Below the pieces are notes generated by a model, which ran no database searches, was not told the origin of the DNA, and saw only the letters and a program-made list of their open reading frames with translations. Made by a program: the position numbers and the translations under genes. DNA of 64,000 nucleotides from Oceanospirillales bacterium. Its GTDB lineage: Bacteria; Pseudomonadota; Gammaproteobacteria; Pseudomonadales; Endozoicomonadaceae. Of this stretch, positions 8,114 through 17,059 are shown piece by piece. Numbering within the stretch: position 1 is the stretch's first letter; the number at the start of each line of letters is the position of its first letter. Location of the stretch: positions 62,001 to 126,000 of the forward strand of contig SIHQ01000005.1 in the NCBI GenBank assembly GCA_004762125.1, written 5' to 3'.

Positions 8114-8923
8114 ATGGAGTCAGGTTTGGACGCTGCTTTTGTGAACGATGTTCTCTCATTAGATTGGGCGTTGCTGCTATTTTTTGTCGCTATGCTGGCT
8201 GGTTTTGTTGATTCTATAGCGGGTGGAGGTGGTCTGATCACCGTTCCTGCTCTTCTTGCGGTAGGTCTGTCTCCGGCTCAGGCACTTGCGACCAACAAGC
8301 TTCAGAGCAGTGGGGGGTCTTTTACCGCCAGTGTTTACTTTGTCCGTCGAGGGTTGATTTCTCTGAAAGAGATGCGTTTTGCCATTGTTATGACGTTCAT
8401 TGGCAGTGCGTTTGGTACTCTTCTGGTTCAATCCATTGACGCCAGTATCATGGAAAAAGTAATTCCCTTTTTGATTATGGGTATTGCGCTCTATTTTATC
8501 TTTTCCGGCGGTGTATCGACTGATAATGATAAAAAACAAAAAATCTCGCTGACAGTTTTTGCCTGTACGGTCGCAATCGCTATTGGCTTTTACGATGGTT
8601 TTTTCGGGCCGGGTACGGGTTCATTCTTTGCCATAGCCTTTGTTGGATTGATGGGGTTTTCTCTCACCAAGGCAACGGCTCATACCAAGGTGCTGAACTG
8701 CACCAGTAATCTAGCCTCTCTGCTGTTTTTTGTTCTCGGTGGTCATGTGATCTGGGTAGTTGGTTTGGTGATGATGGCTGGTCAGTTCATTGGCGCCAGG
8801 CTGGGTTCCAGGATGGTGGTCAGCCGTGGACAGCAGATTATTCGACCAATGATTGTCTTTATTGCTCTGGTCATGTCGGGAAAACTGCTCTGGGAGCAAT
8901 ATTCTCACCTTTTGTTTTCCTGA
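8114..8923 (+). CDS. TSUP (TauE/SafE/YfcA) family permease
   Basis: Inner-membrane protein of 269 residues with about 7-8 hydrophobic segments. The family signature is in the first helix and loop: AGFVDSIAGGGGLITVPALL, followed by ALATNKLQSSGG; the second repeat carries FYDGFFGPGTGSF and KATAHTKVLNCTSN. Members export sulfite, sulfoacetate or other small organic anions; the substrate is not deducible here. No Shine-Dalgarno precedes the ATG at 8114 (the upstream stretch is pyrimidine-rich); GGAG just inside the frame is well spaced for a TTG at 8126, so the true start is uncertain. It is followed by cls on the same strand after 45 bases. Confidence 0.87.
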   Translation: MESGLDAAFVNDVLSLDWALLLFFVAMLAGFVDSIAGGGGLITVPALLAVGLSPAQALATNKLQSSGGSFTASVYFVRRGLISLKEMRFAIVMTFIGSAFGTLLVQSIDASIMEKVIPFLIMGIALYFIFSGGVSTDNDKKQKISLTVFACTVAIAIGFYDGFFGPGTGSFFAIAFVGLMGFSLTKATAHTKVLNCTSNLASLLFFVLGGHVIWVVGLVMMAGQFIGARLGSRMVVSRGQQIIRPMIVFIALVMSGKLLWEQYSHLLFS

Positions 8924-8968
8924 TTCTCGGTTATTATTCTCAGTCCATCATTAATATCTGAATAGCGA

Positions 8969-10435
8969 ATGGATATCAGCTGGCTCAGTGCTTTGTTTGG
9001 TGCAGCTTATATTGGCCTGATCATGGCCTTTGGCATCAACGTCATAATGCAGAGACGTCCGGTCGGTGTAACGCTTACCTGGCTGTTGCTGCTCTTTATC
9101 CTGCCTGTGGCGGGCTTCTTCTTCTATTTGCTATTTGGTTCCAGACGGCTGGGCAGTCGACGTTTGAAGCGAATCGAAAGCCTTTATCCTGACTTCGCAC
9201 AATGGTCCGAAAGCCTCTCCAGAGTACTTGAGATTCATCAGGAGTCTTGTCCCTCCAGAGCAGTTCATACCGGTGTTTACAAACTCGCAGAGCAGACACT
9301 GGGAATCCCGGTGCTCCCTTCCGATCGACTTCAATTGTTTCATGAGACAGACAGTATTATTGAAGGGCTTCTGAATGATATTAATGGAGCCAGAAAAAGC
9401 ATTGTTCTTGAATTCTATATCTGTGAGCCGGAAGGGCGTATTGAGCAGTTGGTGGAAGCTATTATCGCCGCAGCGAGACGAGGCGTTGAATGTGCGGTGG
9501 TGCTGGATGCTGTGGGAAGCTGGTCTTTTTTGAAGGGCGAGTGGTTGCAGCGTTTTCGTAAGGAAGGGATCAGCGTTACAGAGTCTATGCCTGTTGGTTT
9601 ACTGCGAATGCTGTTTGAGAGAGTGGATATCCGTAACCATCGCAAGTTACTGGTGATTGATGATCAGATTGCCTGGAGTGGCAGCTTCAACCTGATTGAT
9701 CCGGTTATTTTTAAACAAGGTGTCAGTGTTGGTCAGTGGGTGGACGCCATGATTCGTCTTGAGGGTGTTCCTGCTCATGTGCTCTCGACCATAGCACTTT
9801 GGGATAAAGCCATGGAGACCGGAAAAAATCACCCGCTGTTTCATACCAATTACCAGATGCCTGAATCTTCTTTGCGTTGTTATCAGGGAGCTGATGTTCA
9901 TATTTTGCCTTCTGGTCCCGGGATTGACCGGGAGAGATTGCATCAGGTTCTGTTGACGGCTATCTATGAAAGTAAGGAAGAGTTGTTGATTTCAACGCCT
10001 TATTTTGTTCCTGATGAGTCGTTATTGCAGGCACTAAAAACAGCGTCCATGCGAGGTGTTGATGTGCAGTTGCTGGTACCTTTCCGTAATGACTCGAAAA
10101 TGGTGCACTACGCCAGTCGTTCCTATTACGAAGAGTTGCTAAGTGCCGGAGTGAAAATTCATCAGTTTAAAGGTGGGTTGTTGCACACCAAGTGCGTTCT
10201 GGTCGATCGCTCGACAGTGTTGTTCGGAACGGTGAACCTGGATATGCGCAGTGTCTGGTTGAACTATGAAGTGACCATGATTATTTACAGTCATGCATTC
10301 GGACTGACGATGAACGCCCTGTTTGATGAATACATACAACAGTCTGAACTGGTGGTAGCCGAGCGCTGGAATAAACGACCGTTTTCTAAAAAGTTGCGTG
10401 AAAATCTGTTTCAGATATTCAGCCCTTTACTCTGA
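8969..10435 (+). CDS. cls: Cardiolipin synthase, ClsA type (phospholipase D superfamily)
   Basis: Membrane enzyme that condenses two phosphatidylglycerol molecules into cardiolipin and glycerol. 488 residues, standard for ClsA. Two N-terminal transmembrane helices (residues about 5-25 and 35-55) are followed by two PLD domains. Both HKD catalytic motifs are intact: NHRKLLVIDD with His near residue 223 and LLHTKCVLVD with His near residue 404, each followed by the G-S/G-x-x-N element (SGSFNL, FGTVNLD). It follows the TSUP permease closely. Only a weak ribosome binding site is visible before the ATG. Confidence 0.95.
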   Translation: MDISWLSALFGAAYIGLIMAFGINVIMQRRPVGVTLTWLLLLFILPVAGFFFYLLFGSRRLGSRRLKRIESLYPDFAQWSESLSRVLEIHQESCPSRAVHTGVYKLAEQTLGIPVLPSDRLQLFHETDSIIEGLLNDINGARKSIVLEFYICEPEGRIEQLVEAIIAAARRGVECAVVLDAVGSWSFLKGEWLQRFRKEGISVTESMPVGLLRMLFERVDIRNHRKLLVIDDQIAWSGSFNLIDPVIFKQGVSVGQWVDAMIRLEGVPAHVLSTIALWDKAMETGKNHPLFHTNYQMPESSLRCYQGADVHILPSGPGIDRERLHQVLLTAIYESKEELLISTPYFVPDESLLQALKTASMRGVDVQLLVPFRNDSKMVHYASRSYYEELLSAGVKIHQFKGGLLHTKCVLVDRSTVLFGTVNLDMRSVWLNYEVTMIIYSHAFGLTMNALFDEYIQQSELVVAERWNKRPFSKKLRENLFQIFSPLL

Positions 10436-10875
10436 ATATAGTTGTCGATATTTTTTAATAATTATTCTGTTTTTAAGATTTTTAGTTGCCTGCCTTAAAT
10501 ACGCGATCCCCTCTTGTTTCGTATTCATTTCTTTTAGAAAAATCGTTAATTGCAGCTTTAAAAAGAACGGCTCTCTAAAATTGATTTGAAAAAAGACAGT
10601 CAAACTCTGCGAGTGTCTTAATTGTAATTAAGAATATTGTTGAAATTTTATGTTCAATAAATTGTTCTTTTTGTGACCAGTAGCAAGTTTTTATCAAATA
10701 AGTACACGTATTATCGTCTGATAGGATTTTTGGCTGGTGAATTTTTATTGTTCATCGGTCTTTTACCGCATTAATCTTCAAAAAAACGTCACTGGCTGTT
10801 CATATATTCATTTTACAGTGTGGTCTGTTTTAAAAAATAATCTTTTGATACGTTAATTTTTAACTGGGGGTTCTA
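10436..10875 (+). other. AT-rich intergenic region upstream of the secreted nuclease
   Basis: 440 bases without a convincing gene. Just after cls, AAGACA...TGTCTT around 10592-10618 can form a weak hairpin. The rest is AT-rich and should hold the nuclease promoter, but I cannot pick one -35/-10 pair with confidence. The leader ends with a G-rich site (CTGGGGGTT) before the ATG at 10876. Confidence 0.5.
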
Positions 10876-13800
10876 ATGACAGTTCAAAACCTGAAACTCA
10901 GCTTACTGGCTTCAGCTGTACTGGCTGCGTCTTCAATGGCATCAGCTGACTTAATTATCAGCGAATACGTTGAAGGAAGCGGTTATGAAAAAGCGATAGA
11001 GCTTTATAATTCTGGTGATTCAGCTATTAATCTGGCGAATTATCAGTTGGTTAAATTCTCTAATGGCAGTGAAACCAAAAAGAGCAGTCTACCATTGGCA
11101 GGTTCTCTGGCTGCCGGAAGCACCTATGTTATTGCTCACAGCAGGGCAAGCGATGCTCTAAAAGCGAAAGCCCAGCTTATTAATGGTTCGATTACCAACT
11201 TTAATGGTGATGATCCGGTTGCCTTGCAAAATAAAGCGGGTGATACCCTGGATTTAATAGGGCAGTTTGGCAAAGTTAAATTTGGTAAAGACAAGACTTT
11301 AGCCCGTAAGGCTGGCAGCACACCTTCCGTAGAATACGATGCCAGTCAATGGGATCAACTGGCTAAAAATGCTATTGAAGGACTGGGTAAGGCTCCGGGC
11401 GGAGCCGTTGTACCACCTGTGCCTGTTTGGGAGTGTCAGGGCGAGTTGACCGAAGTCTTTGATATTCAGGGCTCCGGCGACAGCAGTCCTCTGGTTCCGG
11501 AAGGTTCATTTGCCGGTGGTCAGGTAACTGTTCAAGGTATCGTTACCAAGCGAGTAGAGTCTCTTTATAAAGGCTTCTTCCTGCAAGCAGAGCAGAGCGA
11601 CAGTGATGAAGCAACTTCCGACGGTATCTTTGTCTTTACCGGTGATGCTCCGGCATCTTCTATAAAAGAAGGCAGCCGTATATGTATGCAGGGGCAGGTT
11701 CGTGAATACTTTGATCAGACACAGCTGTCTCTGACAGAAGCTAACTTCCAGGTTCTGGAAGAAAATGCTGCTGAGCTGGAAGCGGTGCGTATGGAATTCA
11801 ATGCGAACTCTCCATTAGAAGACCAGCTGGAAGCATACGAAGGCATGCTGGTCAGCACGACGGGTTCTGATCTTGTAGTAACCCGTAATTTTGGCTTTGA
11901 CTTCGACAGTTTCCGTAACAATATGGTGCTGTCTCTGTCTACTCCTCTTTATAAGCCTACCCAAAAATTTGCTGCGCTGAGCTCGAAAGCCAAACAGCTG
12001 GCCGCAGAAAATAATAGAAGCCAATTGTTTATAGAAACAGACAACAAGCCGGGTAATGGTGAAATTCCATACTTTGACGAATTCAATGCTGAGACCGGTT
12101 ACATCCGTGTAGGTGACCGTGTTGAAAATCTGGAAGGTGTCCTTGCTTACAGCTATGGCGAATACCGCCTGATTCCGGAAACAGCAGAGCAGCTCGATGC
12201 AGCGGATTTTGTTCATGACTTCTCGGATCGTGAAGATCAGCCAGACCTTCCTGCTGATCACGATTTGAAAGTCGCCAGCTTTAACGTACTGAACTACTTC
12301 AATTCCGGTGTGGGTGGTGATTCTAACCCCTTGGGTCAAAATCGTGGTGCGGGTGACAATCAGGCCGACTTTGAAAGACAGCGTACCAAGATTGTCAACG
12401 CAATGATCAGTATTGATGCCGATATCATTGGCTTGATGGAGATCGAAAATAACGGTTTCGGTGAAAAATCAGCTATCCAGGATTTGCTGACTCACCTGAA
12501 TGCAGAATTTTCAGATGAAGATAAATATCGCTTTGTTCGTACGACAGACAACAGTGTAATTGGCACTGATGCTATCGCTGTGGGTATTCTCTATCGTCCG
12601 GCAAAAGTGTCTCTCGCGAAAGATGCTGAGCTGATTGAAATGCCGATCCAAAGAGCTGAATATCAGGCTCTGGAAGGCGGTAATGAAGTCACCAGGAGTC
12701 TGTTCAAGGGGCAGAGAAATGCTCTGGTTCAGGAGTTCGCAGTTAAGCTGGATGATGGCCAAACACGACCTTTGACCGTTGCTGTTAACCACTTTAAATC
12801 CAAAGGTTCTCAGTGTTTTAATGATTACGCCGAGTATCAATGGCCTGTGCCTCTGAGGGGTAGTCGTATTGATGAACGCAACGCCGAGCGTGTTGAAGGC
12901 TTTGAAGACGATTTACAGGGCAGCTGTAATGAATTCAGACTGTCTGCTGCCAAAGTGCTTGGCGACTATATGCGTGAAAATAAAGCTGGTGACGTACTGT
13001 TACTGGGTGACCTGAATGCTTACGGGAAAGAAGACCCTGTTCGTCTGCTGACGGACTACGATGGCAGTGGTCGACGGTTAAAAACAGCACCTTATACCCT
13101 CATTGGTGATGAGTCTCTGACAGGAGCTGAAGGCGAAATTCTAACCGATGGTTATGACTACGTTAACCTCGCTGAGTTGATGCACGGAACCGATGCTTTC
13201 TCATACACTTACTCAGGTGAGCTGGGCAGTCTGGACCACGCCATAGGCTCCGGTTCTATCACAGCCAAGCTGACAGAAGTCACTGACTGGCACATCAACT
13301 CTTTGGAAAATAACCTGTTTGAATACAGTGGCAAGTACTCTGGCAGTCTGGAAAAGTCTGATAACAGTTTCAGCTCTTCTGATCATGACCCGGTCATTCT
13401 GACCCTGGATTACAGTCTGGCCAAGGCTCAGCGTGTTGAGCTGGATGATCTGAAAGATGCCAAGGTTGTTCTGGAGATGGCCGATTATCGCAGTGACAGC
13501 TTTGCCCGTTTTGGTATCGCCAAACCGGAATTAGCTAAAGCAGATATCGGTCAGGCCGGCTTCTTGAGTGCAGTAGAAGGTCAGCGTTATCTTGCGGCCT
13601 ACGAAACGCTTGAGTCATCAGTTTCTGTTGAGTTGAACTCCGTTTCTACCGCTTGGGCACTGGTTCTGGAGCGCAGTTTTGCAAAGACTGACCTGCTTGA
13701 AATGAGCAGTGAAGAACTTCGTCGTGCCAAGCTGAATGTTTCCCGTAATGATGTAACGCGCACAGCCATTGCGCTGGAGTTGGCAGAAGAGCTGAATCTG

Positions 13801-13980
13801 GATGACCAGTGGTTGGCAGCCGCTATTCTGGATAACCCAAGTGCGTCTCACCAGAAAGTACTGATTAACATTCTGGGCATGGACTTTGATCGCCGTGAGT
13901 TGCGTGAGCAGGTCAGTGAAATCAAGTCTGAGATGCAGCCAGCTGTTCAGCATGAGCGTTGGGATATTACTAATGGTTGA
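10876..13980 (+). CDS. ExeM/NucH-family extracellular endonuclease
   Basis: Large secreted DNase of 1034 residues. Order: signal peptide (residues 1-24, cleaved near SMASA); a lamin-tail-like domain starting LIISEYVEGSGYEKAIELYN; an OB-fold-like region (residues about 190-290); then an endonuclease/exonuclease/phosphatase domain from about residue 465 with KVASFNVLNYF, the acidic LMEIENN, VNHFKSKG, LGDLNAYG and the terminal SSDHDPVI near residue 835. A C-terminal region of about 180 residues, specific to this protein, follows and lacks the GlyGly-CTERM anchor seen in some relatives. In Shewanella and Vibrio, ExeM and Xds use this architecture to digest extracellular DNA for phosphate or biofilm remodelling. 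The nearby gsp operon makes type II secretion the likely exit route (inference). Confidence 0.92.
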   Translation: MTVQNLKLSLLASAVLAASSMASADLIISEYVEGSGYEKAIELYNSGDSAINLANYQLVKFSNGSETKKSSLPLAGSLAAGSTYVIAHSRASDALKAKAQLINGSITNFNGDDPVALQNKAGDTLDLIGQFGKVKFGKDKTLARKAGSTPSVEYDASQWDQLAKNAIEGLGKAPGGAVVPPVPVWECQGELTEVFDIQGSGDSSPLVPEGSFAGGQVTVQGIVTKRVESLYKGFFLQAEQSDSDEATSDGIFVFTGDAPASSIKEGSRICMQGQVREYFDQTQLSLTEANFQVLEENAAELEAVRMEFNANSPLEDQLEAYEGMLVSTTGSDLVVTRNFGFDFDSFRNNMVLSLSTPLYKPTQKFAALSSKAKQLAAENNRSQLFIETDNKPGNGEIPYFDEFNAETGYIRVGDRVENLEGVLAYSYGEYRLIPETAEQLDAADFVHDFSDREDQPDLPADHDLKVASFNVLNYFNSGVGGDSNPLGQNRGAGDNQADFERQRTKIVNAMISIDADIIGLMEIENNGFGEKSAIQDLLTHLNAEFSDEDKYRFVRTTDNSVIGTDAIAVGILYRPAKVSLAKDAELIEMPIQRAEYQALEGGNEVTRSLFKGQRNALVQEFAVKLDDGQTRPLTVAVNHFKSKGSQCFNDYAEYQWPVPLRGSRIDERNAERVEGFEDDLQGSCNEFRLSAAKVLGDYMRENKAGDVLLLGDLNAYGKEDPVRLLTDYDGSGRRLKTAPYTLIGDESLTGAEGEILTDGYDYVNLAELMHGTDAFSYTYSGELGSLDHAIGSGSITAKLTEVTDWHINSLENNLFEYSGKYSGSLEKSDNSFSSSDHDPVILTLDYSLAKAQRVELDDLKDAKVVLEMADYRSDSFARFGIAKPELAKADIGQAGFLSAVEGQRYLAAYETLESSVSVELNSVSTAWALVLERSFAKTDLLEMSSEELRRAKLNVSRNDVTRTAIALELAEELNLDDQWLAAAILDNPSASHQKVLINILGMDFDRRELREQVSEIKSEMQPAVQHERWDITNG

Positions 13981-14070
13981 GTAAGATTAAAGCTAACGCT
14001 TTTGTTGGCTAATTATTGCTGGTTTCTGTAAGCGCTTAATGACAGTGAGTGCTTGCATTAGATAAAAAGA

Positions 14071-14103
14071 TGAAGGCTGCTTGATTTTATCAAGTAGCCT
14101 TCA
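14071..14103 (+). terminator. Terminator-like hairpin after the nuclease gene
   Basis: TGAAGGCTGCTTGAT pairs with ATCAAGTAGCCTTCA (15-bp stem with one G-U, loop TTT). Only a short T-stretch (CGTTT) follows, and an A-rich run precedes it, so it could act in both directions. Confidence 0.65.
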
Positions 14104-14172
14104 ATCGTTTAAGTCATTGAAATTATTGTTTTTTAATGTAACCTGCCGCCAGTCTTGGTTTAAGGAGCAAAC

Positions 14173-14589
14173 ATGGATTGGGCAAAACTGAACAATAAAA
14201 TCAATCATCTGGTTCGAGCAGAAAGCGTAGAAACAAGACGACAAAGTCTGTATTCTTTTTTAGCTTTGACTGATTCGGAAAGTTGCCTCTATTTTCTGAC
14301 AGTCAAAAAAAGCAAAAAATTCAAGTCATACTACTCTGTCTCGACACTAAACAGTCATCGAAATTCTGCAAGTGGATTGCTTCATCAGCGTATTATGCTG
14401 TTGGTCAATGATTGTGCAAACTCAACGTCTTCCAGTGTTTACGAATCTGTAATGTCTTTTCTTGGTTCATTCAAGCGTTACAGTGTTCAGGTCCCTATCG
14501 GTGAATGCTATCAATTACAGATCATCAGTTTTAGAAGATTAGAGTCGTATTCATTAGAAGAGGTTCGGGGTCTGCTTGGTCGGGGTTAA
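14173..14589 (+). CDS. Hypothetical protein, 138 aa
   Basis: I do not recognise the family. It has a strong ribosome binding site, AAGGAG seven bases before the ATG, so it is very likely translated. The product is soluble and basic in the middle (KKSKKFKSYYS), with no signal peptide or membrane segment and no metal-binding motif. Its last 59 bases overlap the 3' end of the frameshifted TSP3 lipoprotein gene on the other strand, which suggests that the lipoprotein gene has lost its original 3' end here. Confidence 0.65.
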   Translation: MDWAKLNNKINHLVRAESVETRRQSLYSFLALTDSESCLYFLTVKKSKKFKSYYSVSTLNSHRNSASGLLHQRIMLLVNDCANSTSSSVYESVMSFLGSFKRYSVQVPIGECYQLQIISFRRLESYSLEEVRGLLGRG

Positions 14590-15791
14590 ATACAGCTGGG
14601 CAGTTGTCGGAATTGTCGCCGACTTTATCGCCGTCAGTGTCTGTATTTTCATTACCGTCTTCCGGGAATGTGTCAGCATTGTCGCCTATGCCTATGCCTA
14701 TGCCATCGCCGTCGGTGTCACTATCTTCAGTGCTGTCTTTAGGGGAGGCATCCTGACCATCATTAGTACCGTCGCCATCTGAATCAGGATCCAGCGGGTT
14801 GGTGCCGTCAGATGTTTCGTCTTCATCGCTGACGCCGTCATTGTCGTCATCCAGATCGGCATTATTACCAGTACCATCCTGGTCATAGTCTTCATGCTCG
14901 TTGCTATCTTTCGGGAAGATATCAACCTTGTCGTTGAAGCCATCGCCATCGGTGTCTGCTTTCAGTGGATCAATACCGAGGCTCTGCTCATCACTGTCGC
15001 TCAGACCATCATTGTCACTGTCGCTCAGACCATCATTGTCATCGTCGGTGTCAGCATTGTTGAAAAACACCGACGCCATCGTCTGGAAGGTTATCGTAGA
15101 CATCCTTGATCTTGTCGATGACATCGGAATCAACAGGGGCTGGATCGCTGAATTCGCTGTAATTCTCAGGGATAACATAGAGTTCTACTAGCCATTCGGC
15201 CTTTTCTGCAACCTGAGTATCGCCGGATTCAATGAAGTCACCGAGTAGCTTGTCTTCAGGGATACCGATTTCTTCAGATACGGCCTCTTTGGCTTTCTGT
15301 GTGATATCTTCAAGGCTTTCATCAGCATTTTCAGGCTGCTTTTTTAGCACTCTCAGTTTGATATCAACCAGTGTCGAAAGAGGAGTTACGTCCGTTTCCC
15401 CTGCCGGTGCAGACATTACATAACCAGTAGAAACTTTCTTGCCTTCAGGGCTTTCGGTTGTGATGGTTGATTCGTCGATGGTCTTGTCAGGGATAGCCTG
15501 AACAACCACAGAAAACTGTTCTGGGTTGTTAATGCCGGTAACGTCTAGATCGACTTTACCCCCTTCACCGGTTTCGCCAGATGGTTCGCCTTTGTCATGG
15601 CGGTAGTTATTGTCAGTATCCAACCAAACTTTGGCGTTGCGCAGATAACCGTCAATAGCTGTTACAGACAATGTTGTGTTTTGCTGAGGGTCGACAGTTT
15701 TGCTACTGCTATCGCTGCCTCCTCCACCGCCACCACAACCTGTCAGCGTAACCAGCATGACGGCGCTGGCTAAAGCGTTCCGTACGTGCAT
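14531..15791 (-). pseudogene. TSP3-repeat lipoprotein, interrupted by a frameshift
   Basis: First part (15791 down to 15051): start MHVRN with a lipobox LVTLTGC (Cys at residue 19), a GGGGGG linker and a domain with DTDNNYRHDKGEPSG. This is a secreted lipoprotein; AAGGA lies seven bases before the ATG. It stops at TGA 15051, but the overlapping frame below continues seamlessly with NNADTDDDNDGLSDSD and about 150 residues of thrombospondin type 3 calcium-binding repeats (D-x-D-x-D-G units). The switch falls at a run of five A on the plus strand (15063-15067), equivalent to one extra base or two missing. The repeat region then stops abruptly after NSDNCPAVFNPDQAD, where TSP3 arrays usually continue, so the 3' end is probably truncated as well. 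A sequencing error at the homopolymer cannot be excluded. Confidence 0.75.
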
Positions 15792-16144
15792 GATCTGTTC
15801 CTTGTGCGCTCGTAGTTTTTAAAATTTTGGCTGGATGATTCTGGCTATTAGCGGATAAAACTCATCCCCCGAGTGGGGGAAAGAAATAAAAAAGATAAAT
15901 TGAATTCTGATATTCAAATATCCTGTGAGCTTATTTATTGTTCCGTATGCGTATCTGAGTCAATAAACGATGAGCGCTTATGGTAAAATTCGGTAATTCT
16001 GTATATTTCCTGTTCATCTTTAATGCTCTACTTCTTACTCCGTTTATGACAGGGTGGCTTCTTTTAGTAACGTAATTTTAATATCCTAGAGAAGCGAATG
16101 CGCAAGGTGACATTTGAAGGTGGGGAAATGAATGGGTAGAAAAT
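15792..16144. promoter_or_regulatory. Divergent intergenic region upstream of the gsp operon
   Basis: 353 bases between the lipoprotein gene (minus) and gspC (plus); it should carry both promoters. A compact hairpin, TCCCCC-GAGT-GGGGGA, lies at 15865-15880, within the leader of the lipoprotein gene. No unambiguous operator is visible. Confidence 0.45.
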
Positions 16145-17059
16145 GTGATGAGTTGCAGGGAAGCGAATATTAATATGGCGGTATCGCGCTCTGAGTTTTC
16201 AGGCAAAACAATAACAATGCTACAGAAGCAACAACGTAAGCTGACATTTTTACTTGAAGCTGTTCTGGTTGTTGTTTTGATGTACCTGCTGTCTGGTGTT
16301 ATTTGGACCTTTCTGGGGAATGGCGCTGACTTAACGGCTCAACCTTCAACAAATCTATCTGCGGCTTCTTTAACGTCCAGCCAGAACCTAAATCAACACC
16401 GTGAGTTGGCTGACTTCTATTTTTTTGGAAAAACAGCGGTTAAAAGAATTGAACCAGCTGTTGTAGAGAAAGATATACGTGAAATACCTCGTTCAACTCT
16501 GCCGTTAAAACTGGCCGGTTTGTTAGCGCACCCCAATCCTGAAAGGGCTCTTGCCATTATTGAAAGTCGTGGCAAGCAGAGTAGCTATCGCTTGGGTGAT
16601 ACCATTGAATCCCATCGAGCTGAAATTATTGCCATCAAGCCAGACCGTGTGATTGTTACCGTGAATGGTAAAGAACAGGCATTGATGCTTTATCCGGATC
16701 AAAAAACCTCTACTGTTTTTCAGCCTCAGACCGTTGCTGTTAAATCCGAGACCAGTAGCGAGCTTAAATCTCTGGTCGAGAAGGCCAGGCAGTCAGGTAA
16801 TATTGCAGACTTAATCAGTATTTCTCCGGTTCGAAAAGAAGGAGAGCTGGTTGGCTATCGACTGAATCCAAGTCGGTACCCTGAACTCTTTAAACAAGCT
16901 GGATTACAACGAGGTGACGTTGCCGTTTCTGCCAACGGTAAAGACCTGACCGATCCGCTGGAATCTCTCGAATTATTAAATAATCTTGCAACACTTCAAC
17001 GGGTCGACCTGACGGTTGAGCGTGAGGGCATGCTTTATCAGGTTGAACTGTCCCTATGA
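16145..17059 (+). CDS. gspC: Type II secretion protein GspC
   Basis: Inner-membrane component that links the inner-membrane platform to the secretin. One transmembrane helix (LLEAVLVVVLMYLLSGVIW, residues about 36-54), a periplasmic HR domain (around residues 110-180, LPLKLAGLLAHPNPERALAII) and a C-terminal PDZ domain ending in VDLTVEREG. The frame opens with GTG at 16145; ATG at 16175 or 16217 are alternatives and no start has a good ribosome binding site. First gene of a 12-gene operon; its stop overlaps gspD (ATGA). Confidence 0.92.
   Translation: MMSCREANINMAVSRSEFSGKTITMLQKQQRKLTFLLEAVLVVVLMYLLSGVIWTFLGNGADLTAQPSTNLSAASLTSSQNLNQHRELADFYFFGKTAVKRIEPAVVEKDIREIPRSTLPLKLAGLLAHPNPERALAIIESRGKQSSYRLGDTIESHRAEIIAIKPDRVIVTVNGKEQALMLYPDQKTSTVFQPQTVAVKSETSSELKSLVEKARQSGNIADLISISPVRKEGELVGYRLNPSRYPELFKQAGLQRGDVAVSANGKDLTDPLESLELLNNLATLQRVDLTVEREGMLYQVELSL

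Noticed and set aside
11815-12339. 174-residue frame antisense to the nuclease
   Set aside because: Shadow of the strongly conserved nuclease frame; composition not protein-like.
14576-15191. Plus-strand frames over the TSP3 repeats
   Set aside because: Repetitive D-x-D codons produce Val/Ile-rich shadows on the opposite strand; not genes.
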